DNA of 64,000 bases. It comes from Microbacterium sp. 8M. GTDB lineage: Bacteria > Actinomycetota > Actinomycetes > Actinomycetales > Microbacteriaceae. The position numbers and the translations under genes are program-made. The DNA is taken from the NCBI RefSeq assembly GCF_902506375.1, contig NZ_LR733284.1, positions 3,038,222 through 3,102,221 of the forward strand. Reading direction: 5' to 3'. Each line of letters begins with the position of its first letter. The stretch's first letter is position 1. Positions 25,264 through 34,340 of this stretch are shown here, piece after piece. The notes under the pieces were generated by a model. The model saw only the letters and a list, made by a program, of their open reading frames with translations. It had not been told where the DNA came from and did no database searches.

Positions 25264-26568
25264 TCAGGACTCGATCGGGGCCGCGTCCGCCTCGGGCTCG
25301 ACGGCGATCGTGCTGAGCGACTCGGTGACGAACTGGCTCTCTCCCGCCTTGCGGAAGGCGAACCAGGCCACGATCAGCCCGATCGCGACGACGCCGCTGA
25401 GCACGGCGTACAGCCCCTGCGGGCTGACCGCGATGAGGGCGGGCGTGACGAAGGCGAGCAGCGCGGCGACGACTCGGGCCACGGCGATGACCGCTCCCTG
25501 CGCGGTCGTGCGCAGCAGCGTCGGGAACGATTCCTGCGTCCACACCTTCATGATCCCTTCGAAGGCGAACGCGCCGCCGACGCCCATGAACAGGTTCATC
25601 GCGATGATCGTAGGCAGGCTGAATCCGAGCACGGCCGGCGTCAGGTATCCGAGCAGCAGCACGATCGCGCCGAAGACGAAGTAGGTCATGCGATGCTTGC
25701 CGTCGACGATCCGCATGAACCAGAGGCCCGCCAGCAGGCCGATCGGGAACGACGCCAGGCCGATGGCGGAGTTCAGCGCGACCGGGATGCCCGCGACGTT
25801 CACCGCGAGATAGGTGCCGAACTGGCCGCCGGTGTTCGCGCCGACGTTCGTCAGGGCGTAGAACACGAGCAGCGCGAGGAACGGCCCCAGGTACGGCTTG
25901 CGCAGGAGGTCGCGCACCGAGGAGCGGTCGGCCCGCACCGTGACCACGCCGCGACGGCGCTCGTCGCGCGCCGCAAGCCAGAACGGCGACTCCGGGATCG
26001 TGAGCCGTGCGAGGAACACGAGAGCCGCCACGATGCCGACCTGCCCGAACAGGAGCTGGCCGCCCACGCGGCCCATGCCGCCGGCGAAGGTCGCGATCAC
26101 GATCGTCCCGAGGATGCCCACGACCCAGAGGATGTTGGACAGGCCGATGATCGCGCCGCGGTTCTTCTCGCTCGCAGCCTCCGAGATAGTGGACAGGGAG
26201 ACCGGCAGATCCGCACCGGTGCCGAGCCCTGCGAGGATGACACCGATCAGCAGTGCCGGGAACGACGATCCGAACACGAGCAGCGCGATGCCGATGATGA
26301 CGACGAGCATGGTCACGAGGAAGACGCGGCGGCGACCGAACGCATCGCCGAGCCTCCCGCCGAAGACCGCGCCGATCGCGATCGAGAGCGTGAGCAGTCC
26401 GGACAGGATGCCGATCTGGTCGGGCGTGACGCCGATCGTGTGCTGATAGATGACGAGGGCGATGCCGGTCGCGACGATCGTGGCGGCATCGATGTACGAC
26501 GCCATGCCGCACACGATGCCGACCCACCACGGGTTCGGGTGGCGGACGGCGGAGGAATCGACGGTCAT
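25264..26568 (-). CDS. MFS transporter of the rhamnose locus
   Basis: A 434-residue major facilitator with about twelve hydrophobic helices. The loop motif between helices 2 and 3 is GGRLGDAFGRRRVFL, and IPESPFWLAAR precedes the central cytoplasmic loop, as in sugar-porter-like MFS proteins. ATG 26568 has AAAGGAGAA directly upstream. By context it imports L-rhamnose or short rhamnosides; the substrate is inference. First gene of the arm that also contains the GH78 gene at 22975-25218, and divergent from the second arm through a region with two identical operators. Confidence 0.92.
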   Translation of the reverse strand: MTVDSSAVRHPNPWWVGIVCGMASYIDAATIVATGIALVIYQHTIGVTPDQIGILSGLLTLSIAIGAVFGGRLGDAFGRRRVFLVTMLVVIIGIALLVFGSSFPALLIGVILAGLGTGADLPVSLSTISEAASEKNRGAIIGLSNILWVVGILGTIVIATFAGGMGRVGGQLLFGQVGIVAALVFLARLTIPESPFWLAARDERRRGVVTVRADRSSVRDLLRKPYLGPFLALLVFYALTNVGANTGGQFGTYLAVNVAGIPVALNSAIGLASFPIGLLAGLWFMRIVDGKHRMTYFVFGAIVLLLGYLTPAVLGFSLPTIIAMNLFMGVGGAFAFEGIMKVWTQESFPTLLRTTAQGAVIAVARVVAALLAFVTPALIAVSPQGLYAVLSGVVAIGLIVAWFAFRKAGESQFVTESLSTIAVEPEADAAPIES

Positions 26569-26636
26569 GGTTCTCCTTTGAACGGGACGAGACGGTGCAC
26601 GCGGCCGGGACGGCGCTGCGGATCCGGGTGCTCTGC

Positions 26637-26665
26637 ACGCTAGCAGTGTTTGAATCGATTCACAA
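26637..26665 (-). promoter_or_regulatory. Promoter of the MFS/rhamnosidase arm with embedded operator
   Basis: On the minus strand TTGTGA (26660-26665) and TAGCGT (26637-26642) are 17 nt apart. The perfect palindrome TGAATCGATTCA (26651-26662) lies between and over the -35 side, so a bound LacI protein would exclude RNA polymerase. Confidence 0.75.
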
Positions 26666-26719
26666 TATCCCGCCCGCGAAACTCTTTCGCCGACGTTTGC
26701 GCCGCATGCTGCGCTGAAC

Positions 26720-26748
26720 TTGACGACTGCCGAGAGAGGCCGTATCGT
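26720..26748 (+). promoter_or_regulatory. Promoter of the rhamnosidase/rhaI/aldolase/kinase arm
   Basis: TTGACG (26720-26725), 17-nt spacer, TATCGT (26743-26748). The predicted start at about 26755 is directly followed by the operator at 26762. Confidence 0.7.
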
Positions 26749-26761
26749 CGGCATCAGATTT

Positions 26762-26773
26762 TGAATCGATTCA
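26762..26773. promoter_or_regulatory. Second LacI-type operator TGAATCGATTCA
   Basis: Perfect 12-bp palindrome identical to the one at 26651-26662; the shared sequence extends to TTTGAATCGATTCACA. The two centres are 111 bp apart, close to ten or eleven helical turns, which suits simultaneous binding by a LacI tetramer or two dimers. It lies just downstream of the predicted + strand start site. Confidence 0.85.
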
Positions 26774-26792
26774 CAGCAAAGGAGCCGCAACG

Positions 26793-29573
26793 ATGCCGCT
26801 CGTCCTCTCGGACCTCCGCGCCGATCATCTCGAGAACCCGCTGGCGCTGCGCCGCAGCACACCGCGCCTCACGTGGCGCGTGCGCACGGCGGGAGCCGTT
26901 ACTGCGCCGCGCGCGCACCGTGTCCGCATCACGACCGAGGACGGCGCGCTCGCGTACGACTCGGGGTGGATCGAATCCGACGACAGCGCCCTGGAACCCG
27001 ACGGCTTCACGGGAGTCCCGGGGACCGACTACCGCTGGAGCGTGGCCGTGCGCGACGCGGACGGCGCAGAAGCCGAGGCCGATGCCGGCTTCGGCATCGG
27101 CCTCGCGGACTGGGACGCACCGTGGGCCGAGCCGGAGCAGGAACGCGTGCTCGCCGAGGGACCGCTCGAGCTCGGCCCCGAGGTGTTCGCGCCCAGTGCC
27201 GACACCACGCCGCCCGGCGAGCGACTGCACCCTCCGCGGTACCTGAGGCAAGAGTTCGAGCTTCCCGGGGCACCGTCCTCAGCGCGCCTGCGCATCACCA
27301 GCCAGGGAGTGCACCAGCCATCGCTCAACGGCCTTCCCGTCGGAGACGGGCTGCTGGCGCCGGGGTACGAGAGCTATCAGCACGAGATCTCGGTGATGAC
27401 GCATGACGTCACCTCCCTCCTGCACGAGGGATCCAATGTGCTCGGAGTGATCCTCGGTGACGGCTGGTACGCCGGCCGGATCTCGATCCTGGGGCGCAGC
27501 GCCCAATACGGCGACATCCTCCGCGCCACGTGGCGCCTGGAGGTGGATCTCCCCGACGGCACCCGGCGCGTGATCCGGCCGGACGCCTCCGTGCGCAGCT
27601 CACGCGGCCCGATCGACTGGTCGGACATCTTCATCGGGGAGCGCCACGACGCGCGCGCCGAGATGCCGGGCTGGGACACCCCGTCGGCCGACGCCGAGCT
27701 CCTCGCCTCGTGGACGCCCTGCAGCCTCGTGCCCGTCGCGGTACCGCTCGTGCCGTTCACGGGAGAACCGATCCGGCGCGTCCGTGAACTCCCTGCAGAG
27801 CGCATCCTGACGACGCCCGCCGGGGAGACCGTGATCGATTTCGGCCAGGTGATGGCGGGGCGGGTGCGGATGCGGGTCCGCGGGGAGCGCGGCACGGTCG
27901 TCCGCCTGGAGCACTCGGAGGTCATCGACGCGGAGGGCGACTTCCTCGACAACATCCTCGGCGTCAACAAGGACCAGGCCGACGAGTACGTGCTCGCCGG
28001 AAGCCCGGAAGGCGAGGAATGGGAGCCGCTGTTCACCTTCCACGGGTTCCGATACGTCAAGCTCATCGGCTACCCCGGAACGCCGGTTCCTGAGGACTTC
28101 ACCGCCGTCGTCATCGCGAACGACCTCGACCAGACGGCCTCCTTCTCCTCCTCGCACGCGCGCCTGGACCGCCTCGTCGAGAACACGATCTGGTCGCAGC
28201 GCTCCAACTTCCTCGCGGTGCCGACCGACTGCCCGCAGCGCGAACGGGCCGGCTGGACCGGCGATCTGCAGATCTTCACGCCGACCGCCGCGACGCTCAT
28301 GGGGGTGGCCGCGTTCCTCGACCGCTGGCTGCGCAACGTGCGCGTCGACCAGGCCGCGCATGACGGCATCGTGCCCATCATCGTGCCGATGCCGCCGGCC
28401 ATGGACGATCCGGACCGCCCGAACGCGGGCCTGGGCGACATCCGTGCGGCGGCCGGCTGGAGCGATGCGATCACGATCGCGCCCTGGGAGCTGTACCGGC
28501 ACTACGGCGATCCGCGCTTCCTGCGCGACAACCTCGACGCGATGCGCACCTGGGTCGAGCACCAGACCGCCGACGCCGCGGCCACGCTGCCGGCCCGACT
28601 GGATCCCGCATCGCTCTCGCCCGAGCGACTCGCCCGGCAGCGCCTGCTCTGGAACGGCCGGATGAACTTCGGCGACTGGCTGGCCCCGTCGACGCTCGAC
28701 GGCTCCCGGCCCGAGGCCGCAGGGCTCGACGAGTTCTCGGCGATCATGCTCGCGCCGCAGCTGACGGCCGAGCTCACCGGGCCCCTGTTCCAGATCCGCT
28801 CCCTGGATCTGTACGCCGCGTCGGCCGAGGCGGTCGGCGATGCCGCGACAGCGGCGCAGGCGCGTGAGCATGCGGCGGCGGTGCGCGCCGCATTCGCAGC
28901 GGAGTATGTCTCCGACGACGGACGGATCGGTCCCGATATGCAGGGCATCGCAGTTCTCGCGCTCGCGTTCGACGCGGTGCCCGAGGAGCTGCGCCCGCGC
29001 GTGGTCTCCCGCCTCGTCGAGCTCGTGCACGAGGCGGGGGTGCACCTGGACACGGGGTTCGTTTCCGTCCCGTTCCTCCTGGATGTGCTGTGGGACGAGG
29101 GGCACCGCGATCTTGCGCGCGCGCTGCTCGTGCAGGACACGGCACCCTCCTGGCTGTACGAGGTCGACCACGGCGCCACCACGATCTGGGAGGCCTGGAA
29201 CGCGGTGCACGAGGACGGCACGGTCGAGCGGATGTCGATGAACCACTACGCGTTCGGCTGCGTCGTCGACTGGATGATGCGACGCCTCGCGGGCATCGAG
29301 CTCGTGGAGCCGGGCTATCGGCGCACGCGCATCGCCCCCGACCTCGACGGCGTGCTCGAGCACTGCCGGGCGCACGTGGACGCGCCCGCCGGCAGGATCG
29401 CCGTCGACTGGCGCCGCCACGGCCGGACCGCGGATCTGAACGTCGACGTCCCGCTCGGAGTGACGGCCGAGGTCGCCCTGGCGCCCGGCTGGGCGATCGA
29501 CGGCCCCGCCGAGCTCACCCCCGGCACGCACGCCCTCCGCGCCACCCGCATCGAAGAAAGCACCGCATCATGA
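26793..29573 (+). CDS. Alpha-L-rhamnosidase, GH78 (second copy)
   Basis: A 926-residue GH78 enzyme with the full domain set: an N-terminal fibronectin-like beta domain (about 1-110), the Bac_rhamnosid_N sandwich (about 140-310; HEISVMTHDVTSLL, GDGWYAGRI), the middle beta domain (TVIDFGQVMAGRVRMR), the (alpha/alpha)6 catalytic barrel with PTDCPQRERAGWTGD near 476-490, and the C-terminal beta domain. The catalytic segment has Arg-Ala where the first copy has Asp-Glu-Arg-Leu, suggesting a different subfamily and specificity. AAAGGAG lies 9 bases before ATG 26793. No signal peptide. Translationally coupled to the isomerase gene by ATGA. Confidence 0.94.
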   Translation: MPLVLSDLRADHLENPLALRRSTPRLTWRVRTAGAVTAPRAHRVRITTEDGALAYDSGWIESDDSALEPDGFTGVPGTDYRWSVAVRDADGAEAEADAGFGIGLADWDAPWAEPEQERVLAEGPLELGPEVFAPSADTTPPGERLHPPRYLRQEFELPGAPSSARLRITSQGVHQPSLNGLPVGDGLLAPGYESYQHEISVMTHDVTSLLHEGSNVLGVILGDGWYAGRISILGRSAQYGDILRATWRLEVDLPDGTRRVIRPDASVRSSRGPIDWSDIFIGERHDARAEMPGWDTPSADAELLASWTPCSLVPVAVPLVPFTGEPIRRVRELPAERILTTPAGETVIDFGQVMAGRVRMRVRGERGTVVRLEHSEVIDAEGDFLDNILGVNKDQADEYVLAGSPEGEEWEPLFTFHGFRYVKLIGYPGTPVPEDFTAVVIANDLDQTASFSSSHARLDRLVENTIWSQRSNFLAVPTDCPQRERAGWTGDLQIFTPTAATLMGVAAFLDRWLRNVRVDQAAHDGIVPIIVPMPPAMDDPDRPNAGLGDIRAAAGWSDAITIAPWELYRHYGDPRFLRDNLDAMRTWVEHQTADAAATLPARLDPASLSPERLARQRLLWNGRMNFGDWLAPSTLDGSRPEAAGLDEFSAIMLAPQLTAELTGPLFQIRSLDLYAASAEAVGDAATAAQAREHAAAVRAAFAAEYVSDDGRIGPDMQGIAVLALAFDAVPEELRPRVVSRLVELVHEAGVHLDTGFVSVPFLLDVLWDEGHRDLARALLVQDTAPSWLYEVDHGATTIWEAWNAVHEDGTVERMSMNHYAFGCVVDWMMRRLAGIELVEPGYRRTRIAPDLDGVLEHCRAHVDAPAGRIAVDWRRHGRTADLNVDVPLGVTAEVALAPGWAIDGPAELTPGTHALRATRIEESTAS

Positions 29574-30733
29574 CCCTCTCCCCCGCGATCCTCGCCGAGC
29601 TCGAGAAGCAGGCCATCGAGCTGCCCAGCTGGGCGTTCGGGAACTCCGGCACCCGCTTCCGCGTGTTCGGCACCCCGGGAACGCCTCGCGACCCCTTCGA
29701 GAAGATCGCCGACGCCGCCCAGGTGCACCGGTTCACGGCCCTCTCCCCGTCCGTCGCGCTGCACATCCCCTGGGATCTCGTGGACTCCTTCGACGACCTG
29801 CGCCGGCACGCGGAGGATCTGGGTGTGCGCCTCGGCACGGTCAACTCGAACACCTTCCAGGACGAGGAGTACAAGTTCGGCGCTCTCACGCACGAGGACG
29901 ACCGGATCCGGCAGAAGGCGATCGACCACCACTTCACCTGCATCGACGTGATGCACCGGACCGGATCCCGTGACCTGAAGATCTGGCTGGCCGAGGGATC
30001 CAACTATCCGGGCCAGAACGACATGCGCGCTCGGCAGGACCGCCTGCAGGACTCTCTGCAGCAGATCTACGCGCGCCTCGGCGACGAGCAGCGCCTGGTA
30101 CTGGAGTACAAGTTCTTCGAGCCGTCGTTCTACCACACCGACGTTCCGGATTGGGGTACCGCGTACGCGCAGGTGGCCGCCCTCGGCGACCGTGCCATGG
30201 TGTGCCTGGACACGGGCCATCACGCGCCCGGGACCAACATCGAGTTCATCGTGATGCAGCTGCTGCGCCTGGGCAAGCTCGGCTCGTTCGACTTCAACTC
30301 GCGCTTCTATGCCGACGACGACCTCATCGTGGGTGCGGCGGATCCGTTCCAGCTGTTCCGGATCCTTGCGGAGGTCATCCGCGGCGGAGGCCTCAACAAC
30401 ACCGACGTGGCCTTCATGCTCGACCAGTGTCACAACATCGAGGCGAAGATCCCCGGCCAGATCCGCTCGGTGCTGAACGTGCAGGAGATGACGGCGCGGG
30501 CCCTGCTCATCGATCGCGAGGCCCTCGCCGCCGCACAGCGCGCCGACGACGTGCTCGCCGCGAACGCCGTGCTCATGGACGCCTTCTACACCGATGTGCG
30601 CCCCGCGCTGGCCGCCTGGCGCGAGGAGCGGGGACTACCCGCCGATCCCATGGCGGCGTTCCTCGACTCCGGCTACCTCGAGCGCATCGCCGCCGAGCGC
30701 GTCGGCGGCGCCCAGGCCGGCTGGGGCGCCTGA
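29570..30733 (+). CDS. rhaI: L-rhamnose isomerase (RhaI type)
   Basis: Interconverts L-rhamnose and L-rhamnulose, the first intracellular step. The 387-residue TIM-barrel protein is of the RhaI/Pseudomonas stutzeri type rather than the E. coli RhaA type: LPSWAFGNSGTRFRVF at the start, WLAEGSNYPGQNDMRARQ, LEYKFFEPSFYHTDVPDWG, LDTGHHAPGTNIEFIV and FDFNSRFYADDDL, which supply the metal-binding Glu, Asp and His residues. ATG 29570 overlaps the stop of the rhamnosidase gene. Confidence 0.95.
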   Translation: MTLSPAILAELEKQAIELPSWAFGNSGTRFRVFGTPGTPRDPFEKIADAAQVHRFTALSPSVALHIPWDLVDSFDDLRRHAEDLGVRLGTVNSNTFQDEEYKFGALTHEDDRIRQKAIDHHFTCIDVMHRTGSRDLKIWLAEGSNYPGQNDMRARQDRLQDSLQQIYARLGDEQRLVLEYKFFEPSFYHTDVPDWGTAYAQVAALGDRAMVCLDTGHHAPGTNIEFIVMQLLRLGKLGSFDFNSRFYADDDLIVGAADPFQLFRILAEVIRGGGLNNTDVAFMLDQCHNIEAKIPGQIRSVLNVQEMTARALLIDREALAAAQRADDVLAANAVLMDAFYTDVRPALAAWREERGLPADPMAAFLDSGYLERIAAERVGGAQAGWGA

Positions 30734-30768
30734 GCGCCCCCAATGACCCACTCATCCAAGGAAGCGAT

Positions 30769-32805
30769 ATGACCCACCCCACCGCCGCCGCGCTGATCGC
30801 CCGCTCGAACCGTCTGGGCGCCGACCCGAGGAACACCAACTACGCGGGCGGGAACACCTCCGCGAAGGGCACCGACACGGATCCGGTCACCGGAGAGCCG
30901 GTGGAGCTGCTCTGGGTGAAGGGATCAGGGGGCGACCTGGGCACCCTCACCGAGCACGGGCTGGCGGTGCTGCGCCTGGACCGGCTGCGGGCCCTGCAGG
31001 GCGTGTACCCCGGCGTGGGCCGCGAGGACGAGATGGTGGCGGCGTTCGACTACTGCCTGCACGGCAAGGGCGGCGCGGCGCCGTCGATCGACACCGCGAT
31101 GCACGGGCTGGTGGACGCCGCGCACGTCGATCATCTGCACCCCGACTCGGGGATCGCGATCGCGACCGCCGCCGATGGGGAGGCGCTGACCGCGGAGATC
31201 TTCGGCGGGCGCGTCGCCTGGGTGCCGTGGCGGCGCCCCGGCTTCCAGCTGGGCCTCGACATCGCCGCGATCAAGGCCGCGAACCCCGACGCGGTCGGCT
31301 GCATCCTCGGCGGGCACGGGATCACGGCCTGGGGCGACACGAGCGAGGAGGCTGAGGCGAACAGCCGGTGGATCATCGACACCGCCGCCGCGTACATCGC
31401 CGAACACGGCGAGGCCCAGCCGTTCGGCGGGGTGCGTGCCGGATTCGAGGCGCTGCCCGAGCCGGAGCGCCGGCAGCGTGCGGCGGTCCTGGCGCCGACG
31501 ATCCGCGGGATCGCGTCGACGGACCACCCCATGGTCGGCCACTACACCGACACGGATGTGGTGCTCGACTTCCTCGCCTCCGAGAAGGCCCCCGCCCTCG
31601 CCGCCCTGGGCACCAGCTGCCCGGACCACTTCCTGCGCACCAAGGTGAAGCCGCTCATCCTCGACCTGCCCGCTACGGCCTCCGCCGAGGAGCAGATCGC
31701 CCGCCTGCACGAGCTTCATGCCGAATACCGCGCCGACTACCAGGCCTATTACGACGCCCACGCGACGGCCGGCTCCCCGGCGATCCGCGGCGCCGACCCG
31801 CTCATCGTGCTCATCCCCGGCGTGGGCATGTTCTCCTACGGGGCGAACAAGCAGACCGCACGCGTCGCCGGCGAGTTCTACGTCAACGCGATCAACGTGA
31901 TGCGCGGCGCCGAGGCCCTCTCCGCGTACACCCCGATCTCGGATGCGGAGAAGTTCCGCATCGAGTACTGGGCGCTGGAGGAGGCGAAGCTGCAGCGGAT
32001 GCCGAAGCCGAAGTCGCACCAGGGCCGGATCGCATTCGTCACCGGCGCCGCATCCGGCATCGGCAAGGCCATCGCGACGCGCCTCGCCGCCGAGGGCGCG
32101 TGCGTGGTCGTCGCCGACCTCGACCTCGACAAGGCCCGCGCCGCCGCTGCAGAGCTCGGGAACAGCGATGTCGCGATCGGGGTCGCGGCGAACGTCGCCG
32201 ACGCGGCCGCCGTCCAGGCGGCGCTGGACGAGGCGGTCCTCGCGTTCGGCGGCGTCGACCTCGTCGTCAACAACGCCGGACTGTCGCTGTCGAAGCCGCT
32301 GCTGGAGACGACCGAGAAGGACTGGGATCTGCAGCACGACGTGATGGCGAAGGGGTCCTTCCTCGTCTCGAAGGCTGCGGCACGGATCCTCATCGATCAG
32401 AGGCTCGGCGGCGACATCATCTACATCTCGTCCAAGAACAGCGTGTTCGCCGGCCCCAACAACATCGCGTACTCGGCGACCAAGGCCGATCAGGCCCACC
32501 AGGTGCGCCTGCTCGCCGTCGAGCTCGGCGAGCACGGCATCCGCGTCAACGGCATCAACCCCGACGGCGTCGTGCGCGGATCCGGGATCTTCGCGTCCGG
32601 CTGGGGCGCGAACCGCGCCGCGACCTACGGCGTGGCCGAGGAGGACCTCGGCCAGTTCTACGCGAGCCGCACCATCCTCAAGCGCGAAGTCGTCCCGGAG
32701 AACGTCGCCGACGCCGTGTATGTGCTCACCGGCCCCGAGCTCAGCCGCACCACCGGACTGCACATCCCCGTCGACTCCGGCGTCGCCGCGGCCTTCCTGC
32801 GATGA
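30769..32805 (+). CDS. Bifunctional rhamnulose-1-phosphate aldolase/lactaldehyde dehydrogenase
   Basis: Single 678-residue protein that splits rhamnulose-1-phosphate into DHAP and L-lactaldehyde and oxidises the aldehyde to lactate. Residues about 1-400 are a class II aldolase (TNYAGGNTSAKG, the metal-binding His in HVDHLHPDSGIA and GGHGITAWG). Residues about 420-678 are a short-chain dehydrogenase (VTGAASGIGKAIA, NNAGLS, YSATKAD with the Tyr/Lys pair). The arrangement corresponds to the RhaEW/YuxG class. ATG 30769 follows AAGGAAG; the ORF extends upstream but that part is non-family sequence. 35 bp after rhaI and coupled to the kinase gene by ATGA. Confidence 0.95.
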   Translation: MTHPTAAALIARSNRLGADPRNTNYAGGNTSAKGTDTDPVTGEPVELLWVKGSGGDLGTLTEHGLAVLRLDRLRALQGVYPGVGREDEMVAAFDYCLHGKGGAAPSIDTAMHGLVDAAHVDHLHPDSGIAIATAADGEALTAEIFGGRVAWVPWRRPGFQLGLDIAAIKAANPDAVGCILGGHGITAWGDTSEEAEANSRWIIDTAAAYIAEHGEAQPFGGVRAGFEALPEPERRQRAAVLAPTIRGIASTDHPMVGHYTDTDVVLDFLASEKAPALAALGTSCPDHFLRTKVKPLILDLPATASAEEQIARLHELHAEYRADYQAYYDAHATAGSPAIRGADPLIVLIPGVGMFSYGANKQTARVAGEFYVNAINVMRGAEALSAYTPISDAEKFRIEYWALEEAKLQRMPKPKSHQGRIAFVTGAASGIGKAIATRLAAEGACVVVADLDLDKARAAAAELGNSDVAIGVAANVADAAAVQAALDEAVLAFGGVDLVVNNAGLSLSKPLLETTEKDWDLQHDVMAKGSFLVSKAAARILIDQRLGGDIIYISSKNSVFAGPNNIAYSATKADQAHQVRLLAVELGEHGIRVNGINPDGVVRGSGIFASGWGANRAATYGVAEEDLGQFYASRTILKREVVPENVADAVYVLTGPELSRTTGLHIPVDSGVAAAFLR

Positions 32806-34223
32806 CCCCGCCGGTGCGGGCGTTCGCCGCCGTCGATCTCGGCGCCACCAGCGGACGCGTCATGATCGGGCGCGTCGGCGCCGAACGGCTCGAACTCGAG
32901 CAGATCGCGCGGTTCCCGAACGGTCCGGTCGCCCGCGCGGACGGCCTGCACTGGGACTTCGAGGCGCTCGTCGAGCACGTCATCGACGGCCTCGCCGAGG
33001 CCGTGCGCCGGGAGCCCGCCATCGAGAGCATCGGCATCGACACCTGGGCCGTCGACTACGGGCTCCTGCGCGGGGACGAGCTGCTCGCGGAGCCGTTCCA
33101 CTACCGCGACGCCCGCACGGCCCGCGGAGTCGACATCGTGCACGCCCGGATCCCGTTCGCCGAGCTGTACCCGCGTAACGGACTGCAGTTCCTGCCATTC
33201 ACGTCGCTGTACCAGCTCGCCGCAGACGACCGCGTGGCGGATGCGGAGACGCTTCTGCTCGTGCCGGACCTCCTCGCGCATCGTCTCACAGGAGCACGGG
33301 TCACGGAGCGAACGAACGCCTCCACCACGGGGCTGCTCGGCGTGCACGACCGCGAATGGGACCTCGCCCTGGCCGAGGCGTTCGGGATCCGTCCGCGGAT
33401 CCTGCCGCCTTTGGTCGACCCCGGCGAGCACATCGGCCGCCTGCGCGCCGATCTCGCCACGCGGATCGGCGCGGCGCTGCCGGTCGTCGCGGTCGGCTCC
33501 CACGACACCGCATCGGCCGTCGTCGCCGCTCCCCTCGCCTCGCCCGACTCCGCGTACATCTCCTGCGGCACCTGGGGCCTGGTCGGCCTGGAGATCGCCG
33601 CACCCGTGCTCACCGATGCCGCTCGCACCGCGGGTTTCACGCACGAGCTCGGCGTCGACGGCCGGATCCGGTTCCTGCACAACGTCACGGGACTGTGGCT
33701 GCTCAGCGAGACCGTCCGCGAGTGGGAGGCCGAGGACGGCGCTCCGCTCGGCCTGCCCTCGTTGCTGCGCGATGCGGCGGCCGCGCCGGCGCCCGCGGTG
33801 CTGTTCGACGCCGACCACCCCTCACTGAGCGCTCCCGGCGGCATGCCGGCGCGCATCGCGGCGCTCGTGCGGGCGACGGGCGCGGAGGCTCCTGCCGACC
33901 GGCCCGGATTCGTCCGCATGATCGTCGCCTCGATCGCGCAGGCGTTCGCCGACGCCGTCCGCGCCGCTGCCGCGCTCACGGGGCGCCCCGTCGCCGCGGT
34001 CAACCTCATCGGCGGCGGCGCGCTGAACGAGCTGCTCTGCCAGGAGACCTCCGACCGCACAGGCCTGCCGGTGCTCGCGGGTCCCGTCGAGGCGACGGCG
34101 CTGGGGAACGTGCTGGTGCAGGCGCGGGCGGCGGGCGTGTTCGGCCGAGACGCGTCCCTGGAAGATCTGCGCGACCTGGTCCTCCGCACGCACGCGCCCG
34201 CACGGTACACGCCGCGAGGCTGA
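32802..34223 (+). CDS. rhaB: Rhamnulokinase
   Basis: Phosphorylates L-rhamnulose to the 1-phosphate with ATP. The 473-residue FGGY-family kinase has AVDLGATSGRVMIGRV at the N terminus, IGIDTWAVDYGLL, the rhamnulokinase-typical NGLQFLPFTSLYQLAAD, SHDTASAVVAAPL, SCGTWGLVGLE and the ATP-site INLIGGGALNELLCQ-like segment AVNLIGGGALNELLC. ATG 32802 overlaps the aldolase stop as ATGA, making rhamnosidase, isomerase, aldolase and kinase one coupled operon. The order isomerase, aldolase/dehydrogenase, kinase is common in actinobacteria. Confidence 0.95.
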   Translation: MTPPVRAFAAVDLGATSGRVMIGRVGAERLELEQIARFPNGPVARADGLHWDFEALVEHVIDGLAEAVRREPAIESIGIDTWAVDYGLLRGDELLAEPFHYRDARTARGVDIVHARIPFAELYPRNGLQFLPFTSLYQLAADDRVADAETLLLVPDLLAHRLTGARVTERTNASTTGLLGVHDREWDLALAEAFGIRPRILPPLVDPGEHIGRLRADLATRIGAALPVVAVGSHDTASAVVAAPLASPDSAYISCGTWGLVGLEIAAPVLTDAARTAGFTHELGVDGRIRFLHNVTGLWLLSETVREWEAEDGAPLGLPSLLRDAAAAPAPAVLFDADHPSLSAPGGMPARIAALVRATGAEAPADRPGFVRMIVASIAQAFADAVRAAAALTGRPVAAVNLIGGGALNELLCQETSDRTGLPVLAGPVEATALGNVLVQARAAGVFGRDASLEDLRDLVLRTHAPARYTPRG

Positions 34224-34250
34224 GCGCGGCGATCGGGCGGCGAGCCGAGC

Positions 34251-34340
34251 GCGCTCGGTCAGGCGGGGATCGGGCGGCGGCGCGCTCGGTCAGGCGGCGA
34301 CGCGCGCGGGGTCAGGTGGTGACGTGGCGCGCTCGGTCAG
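34251..34340. repeat. Degenerate tandem repeats at the end of the 34337 gene
   Basis: GCGCTCGGTC occurs at 34251, 34282 and 34329, each followed by AGGYGG and GCGAC- or GGATC-like sequence; a further partial unit GTCAGGTGGTGAC lies at about 34311. The last unit forms the stop of the minus-strand gene. It looks like slippage-generated duplication of a coding end. Confidence 0.6.

Noticed and set aside
22921..26643. A 1240-residue + strand frame opposite the rhamnosidase and MFS genes
   Set aside because: Composition is Arg/His/Asp-rich, it has no fold-like pattern, and the minus-strand genes have clear motifs, ribosome binding sites and operators.
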